Positions 1 to 10,210 of a stretch of 64,000 nucleotides of DNA are shown here, piece by piece. Location: assembly GCA_963966185.1 (NCBI GenBank), contig CAWZYM010000242.1:662001-726000 (forward strand), given 5' to 3'. Under the pieces are notes generated by a model that was not told the origin of the DNA, made no database searches, and saw nothing but the letters and a program-made list of their open reading frames with translations. A program made the translations under genes and the position numbers. The number at the start of each line of letters is the position of its first letter. Position 1 is the stretch's first letter. Origin of the DNA: Rhabditoides inermis (lineage: Eukaryota > Nematoda > Chromadorea > Rhabditida > Rhabditidae).

Positions 1-65
1 TCTCACTACAGATTATCTCAACGGTTGCAGTTGTTGTGGTAAACAAGAAGAGACTTCTAACGTAC

Positions 66-438
66 TCTTGAGGAGTTCCATTTCCTGTTCCCTCTGCTTT
101 CTCCTCTCCTCTGCCGCCGCGTCGTCCTCGCCACCCACAGTCTCGAAACGCTGCTTGAAGTTTGAAGCACCCGACTGGAAACGAATGAATGATGCAAGAA
201 TCCTAGCGATCGGGTCACATCAATACATAGAAATCGTTTCATCATCTGAAGGTGTGAAACAACTAGTACCTTGATGCCCTCCAGCTCTGCCCTCTGCTCC
301 CCGGCCAAGACTGGCTTGTTGCCGCCGTCGGCTGCGATGCTCTTGAACCGATTCATCATCGTCTTCACGTCGAAAGCCTCGTCCTCGTCCGGCTCGTCGT
401 CTGGAAGGGAGGAGGGGTGAGAGAGGGAGAGAGAGAGG

Positions 439-480
<42 letters not shown>

Positions 481-1636
481 TCACCCTGGACGACGCGCTT
501 GTTTACGACCTCAGCCACCGGCTTGTCGTCCTTCTTGTCCCACTTGGACGGCTCCGCCTGAAAGTAAATGGTCTCTCTTTCTTTTTCTTTCTCTCTCTCT
601 CTCCCTCTCTGCCTCCCTCTCTCTCTTTCTCTCTCTCACTCTCTCTCTTTTCCCCTCTCCCTCCCTCTCCCCACCTTCTTCTGTCCGGGCGCGATGGGCA
701 TGGCTGGTCCGGCGGCATCGATCTGCCTGAACTTCTCCCTCGCCTTTCCGGCGATCTTGAAGTCTGTCGAGTCCAGCTCTCCCTTTTCGCTGCCCTCCGA
801 CTGAAATTATATGTCTTCAATATTCTATTCAATGACATTTGTAGGAATTTGTCCCTATGTTTTCGCCTGATACCAGAAGGAGTGTTAGAGAATGAATTAA
901 CGTGTACTTGTCACGCACCTTGAACGCGTCTCCGGCGTCGAACCTGTTCTTGATGCCACTCACATCGGCGCCTCCCTCGCCCGCCTCCACCTTCACCTGC
1001 TCGTTCGCCTCCGCCTGCAAAGGAAGGTGTCACATCGGATGAACAAACACGATGCGTACATGTGAGCCGTAATGGCAAACACGAAACCTTTGTACACTCC
1101 GCCCCCATGGTTTTATCTAGAAACCACCACAGTAGCGTACCTGTGCGGCTGCCCTCTGGGCGGCAGCCTTGCGGGCCAGCTTGTACCGGTTGAACTCGGC
1201 CTCTATCTCGGCCTTCTTCGCAGCCGCGCGCTCCTCGGGAGACATGTCTTCCTCAGACTGCAAAGGGGCCATAACATTATATGTCAAAAAGTAAATGATT
1301 AAAATATTTTGATGAAGATAATTCGACAGTATCATGATGCGAATAATTGGATGTGAGATGCGATAAAACTACGCGAATGATGAAAGTAGGGTGAATCAGC
1401 TGTGATTGTAACGCGAACAGATGTGCGTAGAGTGGGAGAGTGCGAGAGCCAATGGTCAGAGGAAAAACGAGTGAGAGAGAAGGGAGATCTCCGAACACTA
1501 CTGCCCTCCCTTCCTCGCTCACTGTGTAATGGAGAGGGATAGCGATCAATCCCACTTTCCTCCAGTCACAGAGAGAAACAACAAACATCTGATTGAATAG
1601 AGTGGGCGGCAGAAAACGTGAACTGGCAACAGTGTA

Positions 1637-1675
<39 letters not shown>

Positions 1676-3374
1676 GCACCTTTCCTCCCTCGAATGCAGT
1701 CTTGAGGTTGCCGAGGTCGGCTCCCTTGATGTCGACGGCAGTCTTCTGCACCTCCACGTCTCCCTCGCACTTCTCAAACTTGTCTTTGAACGAGGAGAGA
1801 CCTGCAAACGATGACGTCATCGATAGTCTATGACGTCATATGACTCACCGGTGAACTTGAGGTCAGCGAGGTCTGCGGCTGTCTTCTCGACGGCTCCTCC
1901 GGCGAACGCCGAGCCCTCGTTGAAGGCCTTGCGAGCCTCGTTGGCGACTGAAACAAGGTGTCCGTCTTCCGTCGATTCCCTCTTTCCCTCCTCTATTTCT
2001 CTCTCTCTCTTCCTCCCTCGCTTCCGTCTCTTTACCCTGGCACGACAGCAGATAGCGCTGTCGGAGGAACGCGAGCAGCGCGCGTATATTGTCGCTGTCC
2101 CCGTCGCAAACACTCATTTCCTCCGATAAATCTGACAATTGACAATGCTAATTTCAGAGTGCGAAAAGCTGCATGGTTGTTGATGTTTTTGGGCGGGCGA
2201 GTGTGGGGTGCGCGTGGATCTGCGTTATATGGCGCGGGGGCTGAATAGCTAGATGAATGACTTACAGCTGGTGTCTATCTGGCTGGCGTCCCACTGCTTC
2301 TCGACTGGCGCATCCGCCGCGGGCTCCGTGCGCTCCGTGAAACGGTCCTTCAGAGAAGCACCGCCCTGCAAAGACGATATTGTCAAGGCTGTGTATCTAC
2401 TACTGCAGATTCCTACTCTGGCCTGATTTGATTTGTGATACTAACATCTTCATTATCATATCGCAACTCCCGCACAATCGTCGATCACCGTTCTTGAATT
2501 GTTTACGACGTGCAAAGTGTCAATCAGTGTGTCTGTGAGATATCTCTCGCTCTCTCTCCTTCCTGACCGACTTGCGAGTCTTGCGACCAGCCGAGACATT
2601 TGCATATTCTCTCACATCTCGCAAGGTCATCTCGGAACCGATAACTGATCTATGCAATCGATAGTGCAGGTATTATGCGAATGAAAATGATACTCTATGA
2701 CAATGTGTTCACACGAGAAACTAGCTGATGCATGAGATCTCGCATCTTTCACCATGAGTACCTTGAGTTGGTCGAGTGCCTTCCTCTCCTCCGCCTCCTT
2801 CTGCTCTGCCGTCTCCACCTGACCCGTCTTCCATTTGTTCTTGATGTCAGACACCTACACAGAAGAAAGTTAGTGCTAGTTTCCCATGGATACATGAATT
2901 TAGCAGCACCAATTGTAAAGTACAAACATCTTAAAATAGATACCTGCTCGAACTTGAGCTCCTCCTTCTCCTTCACCTCCGCGTCTTCGTGCTCCAGAGC
3001 CGCACCGGAAGTGAACCTGATGATATGCAAATGAGATGAGAGTGAGAGGGAGATGCTCACTTGTCGAGCTTGTCCTTGACTCCAGCAGCCTTGAGTGCCT
3101 CCATATCGATCTCGGTCTTCTCGATTGTCTTGACTACAATCACAAAATCACATGCGAGATTTGAAAAAAAGACTCACTCTCTTGTGCGTTGCTCTCCCAG
3201 TCGCCGCGCTTTCCCTTGAGGTTCTTGAGAGCAGCCAACTCCTCGTCCACTCCACCCGCACCCGCTGGAAGGACCATAATTGGGAAATAACGGACCATCT
3301 CCCTTCTGCCCGCCCGCCGCCAAGGGGCATCCCGCCCCTTCTCTCACTCACTACGCACTCTCTCGTAAACTGAC

Positions 3375-3411
<37 letters not shown>

Positions 3412-4849
3412 CGCGCGCATACATAATAAACAAACAAGGAGAGCCTAGGGGAACGCTCGGCTGGCTCGTTTAGCTAATGAGAAGAGCGACACGCGAACAC
3501 TGATGACTGGCTATCGCACGTGTATCTGTGTAAATGGAAAGAGGAAAGAATTCTCACATCGAACGACGTCCTTGCCGAGCTGTCGGGGCTTGGAGGAGAC
3601 GGCGAACTCGTCCTCTTCCTCATCCACACGCTCGTCTTCTGAAAGAAGAACTCTCTCTCTCTCTCTCTCTATCTTTCCCTCTCCCCCTATCCTCTCTCTT
3701 TCTCCCTCTCTCCCTCTCTCCCTCTCTCCCTCTCCCCTCTCCTACCTCTCTTTCTCTCTCTCCCTCCCCCCCCCCTCTCTCCCACTCACCCTCGGTCGTG
3801 TCAGGATTCATCGTCTTGGCGAGCTCGGGATGGAATACCTCCAGCATGTGGACCTTGCACAGCAGAACGCCCTCGTGCGAGTTGTAGTTCGTGATACTGC
3901 AGTGTGTTGAATACACACTATACACCGAATACACACAACCAGACACTGCGAAATTCAGACGGCGACACCTAGCAACCCCAATCACATAAATCAGAGTGAG
4001 AGACGCGCGAGGATAACTTACCAATGCATTGATGGCAGGGAATGGATTGTGGGGAAGCGAGAAGAGGAGGAGGGGAAGGGCGAGTGTGATTGTTTGGAAC
4101 AAGGGGTGCGAAAGCGGGCGCCTCGGGTCACAGCAGAAGCCAGAGTGATAAGAGGGTAAGTAGTACAATTCTACAAAGTGCTAGTCATCGATAGCGCGAC
4201 TAGAGGTGAGCATAATACTACCAATCCGCCCAAGCGAGCGGAAGCACAAGGGCGCATTGCGAACTATGCAAACAGCCATATTAGCACACACCCGCGAGTC
4301 AGTCCGCCCCCTGCCGGCTATCACTATCGACTGATATTGATTGATAAGGTAACCGTACTCACAGCAGTTTCTTGGCGCACTTGGCACACTTGAAGCAGGT
4401 GTTGTGGTAGAGCTGCTTGTTGGCGAAGATCCTGGAACGACATGGGTACTCTCTCTCTCTCTCCCTCTCTCTCCCTCCCTCTCTCCCTCTCTCTCTCTGT
4501 CTACCTCTCTGCCTGGTACACTGTCTTCCCGCACACCGCACACTCCTTCGGGGCCTCATCGGCAGTCATGTCCTGTGAACGATTCAAGAAATGTTTGATC
4601 AGCGAAAACGAGGAACTGTTCGAACTACAGATGCGAAAGAGTGTTTACCTTCTTGAACGCCTCAAACACGCGTTTCTTGTCCGCGTCGCTGCGCACGATC
4701 TCGATCTACAACTAATCGATAAACCAAGTCATTCAATAATCAATAAAATAAATCAATAATTAACAAATGATTCACCTTCTCGCGCTCCACCGGCTCTCCG
4801 GACTCCTCGCCCTTCTCGAAACTGAAAAAGAAATGGTTTTGAAAGAAGT

Positions 4850-4881
<32 letters not shown>

Positions 4882-5587
4882 TCGCACCGCTGTTTGGCGG
4901 CGGAGAGGGTCTCCTTTCCGAGTCCGAGCATCTCCTTCTCCATCGTCTTCAGCCTCTCCTCCAGGTTCTCTCCCAGCGTCGACTCGATGTTCTCGAACTT
5001 GTCCTTGAACTTGGACAGGTTCTCCTGCAAACAATACACGTTATAGATATAGATGTGAATCCCGTTGTCAATAAATTTATTGATTTATAGAGAAGCTTTA
5101 ATTTGACAGCACAGACACCTGAAATTTTTACGCCTGTGGGTGTAGTTGTACAGTAGAAACGTGATTAGCAATACTGGATGCACGGGAAAGCAATTCAAAA
5201 TATCAGTCAATTGATTGGAGTGGTTGGAATGGACGATGCCTCGTAGGGTCGCATTCGCATGCCGAGAGGACAACATCCTGATTCAGACATGACTCACGCA
5301 AACACAAAGACGACGAGGGCGCATGTGCCTTTCCACCGATTCCAGAGATTCGTGCATTCGGGGGGGGGGGGGTGAGTTGCGCAGTGAGAGAAGAGTCAAG
5401 AGTGAGTGTCCGGAGGCGGAACGGAGTGAGTGAGAGAAGAGAACGCGCGCCGATTGTTTGGATAATCCTTGTGTGTTTCTATGCCGGATGGCTCTATGCA
5501 GATCATCTATCTAATAGGCGAGAGAGAACGAAGAAAGAGAGAGAGAGAGAGGGGGGGAGCGAGAGCGAGAGAGGGAGGGAGCGAGAG

Positions 5588-5629
<42 letters not shown>

Positions 5630-6834
5630 CGAGAGAGGGAGCGAGAAAGAGAGAGAGAAATACACTGTTTGTACGGAAACATGAAACATAACAAGCTGGA
5701 GGCTGGCGGGAAAACATAGATGCGCGATAGGAACATCAACAAACATTGAGCGCTGAATAAACGCAAATTCTTGCAGATTCGTCGCGTCATTGCTCCGTTT
5801 ATTCCACACAAATGAATCGATTCTCAGACAGTAATCGAAGGTTATTATAATTTTAGGATAATTAATACCTGTATTGTAACATGTGTTGCTTACCTTGGCG
5901 GCCTCCTTGATCTTTTGTTGTTCTTCTGCCATGGCTGCCTTCGCGGCTTCCACTGCTTCCGAAGTCTTCGACACCTTTCCCGCCTCGAACTCCTACAAAC
6001 ACAATCTTGTTTAAAGATCAGATGATCATTGTCTATTTTTCACAAAATCCAGTGTAATGCGCGATCTGCCAGTAGACGCCGTACTATTTTACAGCCGCAA
6101 ACAATTCACAGAGTTAGTGTGAGGGGAGGGGAAAACCGCTCCAGCAGAGTGTAATCAAATAGCGTCCGCGTCAATCGCGAAAATGTCCTACCTCCTTGAA
6201 CTTCTTCCTCTCGTCTGCCTGCTGCTTGATCAGCTCCAGGTCCTCCTTCTTCGACTCATCCTTCGCCACCTCCTTCGTCTCGGTCAGAGCAGACTTCTGA
6301 AATGCGAGTGGATTTGAAATCGATGCATTATGGATTGTTACACTGTCCACTCTGACACTCTATCTGATCAACACCGATTGTTGTCGCCTCACGCGATGAA
6401 TGCCCTCAGGGCCTCAGGCTGGCAGCAACTGTTCCAATCGGGGTGTGATCGGGGGCAAAGAGTGGCGAGACAAAGTCTTGTGACGACCTGTTTCTATCAC
6501 CATTTTATCTCTCCTATGCGTTCATGGCGATGTTTCGCCTACGGCAAAACGCTGACTCATTCAAAGATTGCGAGTCAGCGGGAATTGAGTGAGTGGGCGC
6601 GAGGGATGGAGGAATCGAGAACAGCTGGCGGATCATGCATTATGACGCTGATCATGTTTGCGTTTCATAACATCATAATGAGATGAAGCTGTGTGATTAT
6701 AAACGCAAACAACGCACGAGTTTGTTCATGTCGGCGGCCTGCCTTCCCTCGATCTGGATCTTGGGAGGAGGTCCCTTCGGGCGCTCGTCCTCCGAGTCCG
6801 AAGACACCGCGTACGGATCCTCCTCGTCGGCCAT
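66..6834 (-). CDS. EPLIN-like LIM-domain protein with repeated FK-x-RF-type motifs (3' end outside window)
   Basis: Twenty-three exons join in frame and give about 728 residues before the window edge: 6718-6834, 6192-6296, 5894-5992, 4888-5024, 4776-4821, 4649-4705, 4505-4572, 4363-4431, 3790-3896, 3558-3638, 3178-3264, 3061-3133, 2944-3016, 2762-2854, 2266-2365, 1849-1947, 1680-1801, 1141-1257, 919-1014, 675-800, 485-557, 270-400, 66-174. The start ATG lies 11 nt after a TTCCAG acceptor-like site. An acidic N terminus and a charged helical region precede one LIM domain (about residues 198-255; KECAVCGKTVY, CFKCAKC and LLCKVH carry the zinc ligands). Its opening resembles the LIM of vertebrate EPLIN/LIMA1, an actin-bundling protein. 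After the LIM come many short units such as IKNRFDAGD, FKDKFEKCEG, LKDRFTER and IKNKWKTGQ, each close to one exon, alternating with charged helices. An actin- or muscle-related role is inferred from the family. Many introns are GA/TC microsatellite. Confidence 0.85.
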
Positions 6835-8004
6835 TGCAGTGCGTCTGGAACACGATCACTATGCAAAACATCGAAGTTACACGTCATAACATCTCGCAAC
6901 GCAATCGAACCTTGAGGGGCACTATCAATCATTAACGATTAACCAATACAAATCAAACAAAAGACAATAAACACGTGTAAGATTAAGATAAAATGAGATT
7001 AAAAAAGAATAAGCGGAAGCTGTGGTGGGTATGATTTCTGGATGCTTGCGAAGTGTGCTGAGTTGCTGAGTCTCGCGCGTGGGGGCGGGGGAGGGGGCGA
7101 AACGGCAGCCAGGCAAGACCTGACTGGGTGTGAGACTCGCGCAGTCTCGCGAAGCGAGTGCACTGCAAACACATACAAGACTCGGCCGGAGACAGCTCCG
7201 AGGATAACCGGGGATGATAGGGGGTGGAGAGGATGAATGGACAGCGAGTAGTAGTAAAGCTGGCAGGACTGAGGGAGGGAGAGGAGAGAGGGCTGTTACA
7301 CCGTGCAGGCGGAGAGCCGGGCAAACAAATCCACCCCGATCGGAGAGAGAGAAACGAGGAGGAGGATACACTTGCGAAACAATCACTTCTAGAAATAACC
7401 GAGGCTGATTGTGTTACGGATTTATTCATTGCGAAATGTAAATGATAAGTATAAGTGTAACATGAACAATTATGGTCCTATTAAGTTGTAAGTACAACAA
7501 TTGTTTGTTTACATCTTACATGTATACTTATGTGTTTTCAGTGAAAACTCGTTGCGTATTACTGACAAGAAGAAGATGAAAGAGCTGCGGCAAAAATGTA
7601 CGCTATGCGATGGGAATGAAGGCAACCTGGAGAAAAGTCGCTCGGAAAACGAGCGGCTGCGTCCGGGATCTGCGAGCAGCCTTCGCTATCGTCTCCCGAG
7701 AAGCCGACACCGATGCCTACTGGCAACCGCTCACTGACCTGCCGCCGCACACCTGTCACAACAACAACCCCTCCCGCCTTTTTTTTACCAAGTTGAGTAT
7801 TGTTATTGGAAAGTTTGGAAAGTGCTTTGGAGTCATGACTTCTCGGTAAACGGTGCTCCTTGCTTCTTGCTTTTTGTGTCTTCTCCGGATTCGCCGCACT
7901 TTCCGGTCACTCGTGAAACTCGGGATTGACAATTAGCATGCCATAACGACAAGTGAACGAGGCCATTCTGCGACCGGTTTAAACTTTTCCAAACTAGTTT
8001 CAAA
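6835..8004. other. Intergenic, with a decayed partial copy of array sequence
   Basis: No convincing gene. Positions 7288-7467 align by eye with 9911-10089 (and 17081-17259) inside the tandem units, sharing the stretch around GGCGGAGAGCCGGGCAAAC and the GTAAGTGATAAATATAAG-like tail. It is clearly more diverged than the unit copies are from each other, so it is an older, isolated relic. Homology to the array collagen 3' flank starts only near 8005. Confidence 0.6.
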
Positions 8005-8053
8005 TATGTTCAAAACAGTCGTGAACAGTTTATCGTAATGTACAGACACGTGT

Positions 8054-8984
8054 CTACTTGCGGTCGGGGCAGGGGCAGTACTCGGCGTCTCCTCCCTCCT
8101 TTCCGTCCTCTCCGGGGCCTCCGGGCTGTCCGGGCTCTCCAGCCAGTCCGTTGTTTCCGTCGCGTCCGGGGAATCCGGGCTGTCCCATCTCTCCCTCCTC
8201 GCCCTTCTCTCCCTCCTTTCCAGCCTCTCCGGGAGGTCCGGGGCGTCCAGCCTGTCCGGGGCGTCCGGGCTGTCCAGGGGTGGCGACGGTTCCGGGGGCT
8301 CCGGGGCGTCCGGGGTTTCCGTTGCGTCCAAGCTGTCCGGGATGTCCGGCATCTCCAGCGGGTCCGCGCTCTCCGGGGGTGCCGTTGTCTCCAGCAGGTC
8401 CGCGCTTTCCGTTCTGTCCGTCGCGTCCGGGGTGTCCGGGCTGTCCATCGGGTCCCTGCTCTCCGGGCTCTCCAGCCTCGCACTTGATGCATCCTCCGGG
8501 AAGGTCGTGGGTGACAGCCAGCACGATTCCGGGGGCTCCGGGCCTTCCGTCGTCTCCGTTGTCTCCATCGTGTCCCCTGTCTCCAGCAGGTCCGGGGGGT
8601 CCAGGAGGTCCGGCGGGGCATCCGCGCGACTGTACTCCACAGTTGCACTGCTCGTGTCCAGCCTGGCGGGTCTTGCGAGATCCGAAGATGGTGGCGAAAG
8701 TGGGCGGGGCGGCAGAGTCTCCTGTGGGGTTCATGTGGTTGCGCAGCAGACGAGCCCACGTATCGTCAGCGATCACCTGATAACAAGTTAGTACACATCA
8801 CGAGACGATGCGTTACCTTGAACTCGTCCATTCCCTGGTTGACTTCATCCTGGAGACTGTGGATGTCGTTGACGATGACAGCTACGGATACGAGAGAGGC
8901 GAGGATGACACAGAGGGATCCGGCCGATGCGAGGCCCACGAAGTAGCTCATACCGGACGAGATCACTCGATGGTGATGTGCCAT
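8054..8984 (-). CDS. Cuticle collagen, copy A
   Basis: Two exons, 8817-8984 and 8054-8776, encode 296 residues, a usual size for a nematode cuticle collagen. Residues 1-56 form the N-terminal cuticle-collagen region with a membrane-spanning stretch at about 14-37. A basic RKTR motif at 90-93 matches the furin-type processing site. A Cys-rich NC region (CNCG then RGC) leads into interrupted Gly-X-Y repeats from about residue 108, with a short non-repeat gap holding a CIKC motif. The chain ends in a CPC tail that forms inter-chain disulphides in this family. The product would be secreted, trimerise and build the cuticle. Expression is probably hypodermal and moult-linked, by family. Two further copies follow in the array; this one and copy C are intact. 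Confidence 0.93.
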
Positions 8985-8996
8985 CGTTGATTCCCA

Positions 8997-9010
8997 TTTA
9001 TATACGGAAT
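8997..9010 (-). promoter_or_regulatory. TATA-like box just upstream of collagen copy A
   Basis: On the minus strand GTATATAAATGGG lies about 15-25 nt before the collagen ATG. The same string precedes copy B (about 16167-16180) and copy C (about 23308-23321). If it works as a TATA box, the 5' UTR would be close to absent. It could instead be a chance AT-rich leader. Confidence 0.4.
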
Positions 9011-9622
9011 CCGCTATAGGATTATGAGATGTGTGTGAGAAGAAGGCAACGGATCGCGCTGTAACAACACCCTTTTTGCTAGTCGGATGTGCATGCGTGC
9101 GAATCTCTACCGTTAAAAAGTAGGTTTGGACTGAAATGGACTTCTTACAGAATTTAGATTCCGGAAAAACGTGTTGCGAACGTAAAATTGCAAAGAATAT
9201 TTAATATACATACAAAAACCATAACTCACATTTGTATTATAGTGCAATAGAAGGTGTTAGTGATAAATACCAGTTCACTCGGCGCCAGCGCCAAATTTTC
9301 AGAATGGGAGAGAGGCGAGGTAGGGAATAGCTGCACGCTCGGCCGCACTCTGCCGTCTACAGCGCCGCGGCCAATCTCTGTCAGTCGACGTCACTTCTTC
9401 GAGGAGGCCCCACTACACCACATTCGCACGCCGAGCGGCCGATACGGCAAGAGCGACAAGTATCAAGGAGGAGCCTGCGAGTACTACTCACTCCAAACCA
9501 TCATTTACAGTTAGAGCAGTGCCCGGCCAAAGTACAACTTTCAAACAAAGCACAAATTCACCAATCACACAACTTGATCGGATGTTTTTTAGTGACATCC
9601 ATCTTACAATTATCAAACGAGA
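9011..9622. other. Non-coding flank with relic inverted similarity to 13110-13400
   Basis: The stretch 9340-9630 aligns, in inverted orientation, with 13110-13400; both hold GCGGCCAAT, CCCACTACACCAC and CACACAACTTGATCGGATGT. The + strand has an open frame at 9254-9514 (repeated at 16424-16684), but the inverted relatives at 13191-13403 and 20362-20568 do not keep the same frame relative to the shared DNA. I read it as an old, decayed duplicate rather than a gene. Confidence 0.5.
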
Positions 9623-9990
9623 TCATGATAGGCTAGTTGTCAAATTAAACGTCGTCGATGGATGGGCAGATGGATGGGCATTTCCGTCGTAGACCGGTAT
9701 GATGTAGTAGCTGACAGACGCGTTGATGGAAGAGTGCTTGTTGGAGTGGAAGGCCGCCGTGTGAACACCATCAGCGAGCGCAAAGCCATGCGAAGGAGTG
9801 TCGATGGGACTGTGTCGGGACAGTAGATAGAGAGCCTCCTGAGTCCTGAGTGTGAGTCCCGCACAATCGTCCGCAGAAGGTCGTTCTTCGCGCGAGAGGA
9901 AGAGACAGGCTGTTACATGGTGGAGGCGGAGAGCCGGGCAAACAAATCCACCCCGATCAGAGAGAGAGAAACGAGGAGGAGGATGAACAT
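9623..9990 (-). CDS. Candidate small secreted or membrane-anchored protein, unit A
   Basis: A two-exon model, 9917-9990 and 9623-9845 with a 71-nt GT-AG intron, gives 98 residues. The first about 20 residues (MFILLLVSLSLIGVDLF) are hydrophobic like a signal peptide. The rest is rich in His, Ser and Ala and has no motif I recognise. It sits 114 bp downstream of the R1 RING gene on the same strand. Unit B repeats it without visible change, so no substitution test is possible. A second frame in the same DNA starts MYKSVAQS and matches a frame kept in the decayed relative at 6983-7429, so the true frame is uncertain. Confidence 0.33.
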
Positions 9991-10103
9991 GCGAAACAAT
10001 CACTTCTGGAAAGAATCAAGACTGACTGTGCGACGGATTTATACATTGCGAATTGTAAGTGATAAATATAAGTATAAGTGTAATTTGAATAAGCGAGTGT
10101 GCG

Positions 10104-10174
10104 TTATTTCTTGGCTTTCTTGGATTTCTTGGAGACACTGCGACGGCTCTCTGAAAGTATAGCAGTGATGGAGA

Positions 10175-10210
<36 letters not shown>

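Noticed and set aside
2035..2107. Extra exon of the LIM gene encoding a leucine-rich segment (LLAFLRQRYLLSC)
   Set aside because: Exons 2266-2365 and 1849-1947 join directly in phase. Including this segment needs a poor acceptor and gives an out-of-character sequence.
7501..7849. Short + strand frames upstream of the array (7501-7737, 7610-7849)
   Set aside because: No domain, no conserved counterpart in the array and no convincing splice sites.
8058..8780. + strand frames of 149-240 codons over each collagen gene
   Set aside because: Gly-X-Y codons (GGN CCN) leave all six frames open. Only the minus-strand frame has the collagen N terminus, RKTR site and CPC tail.
9254..9514. 86-codon + strand open frame repeated at 16424
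   Set aside because: The frame is not kept in the inverted relatives at 13.2 and 20.4 kb, and it has no splice or start context.
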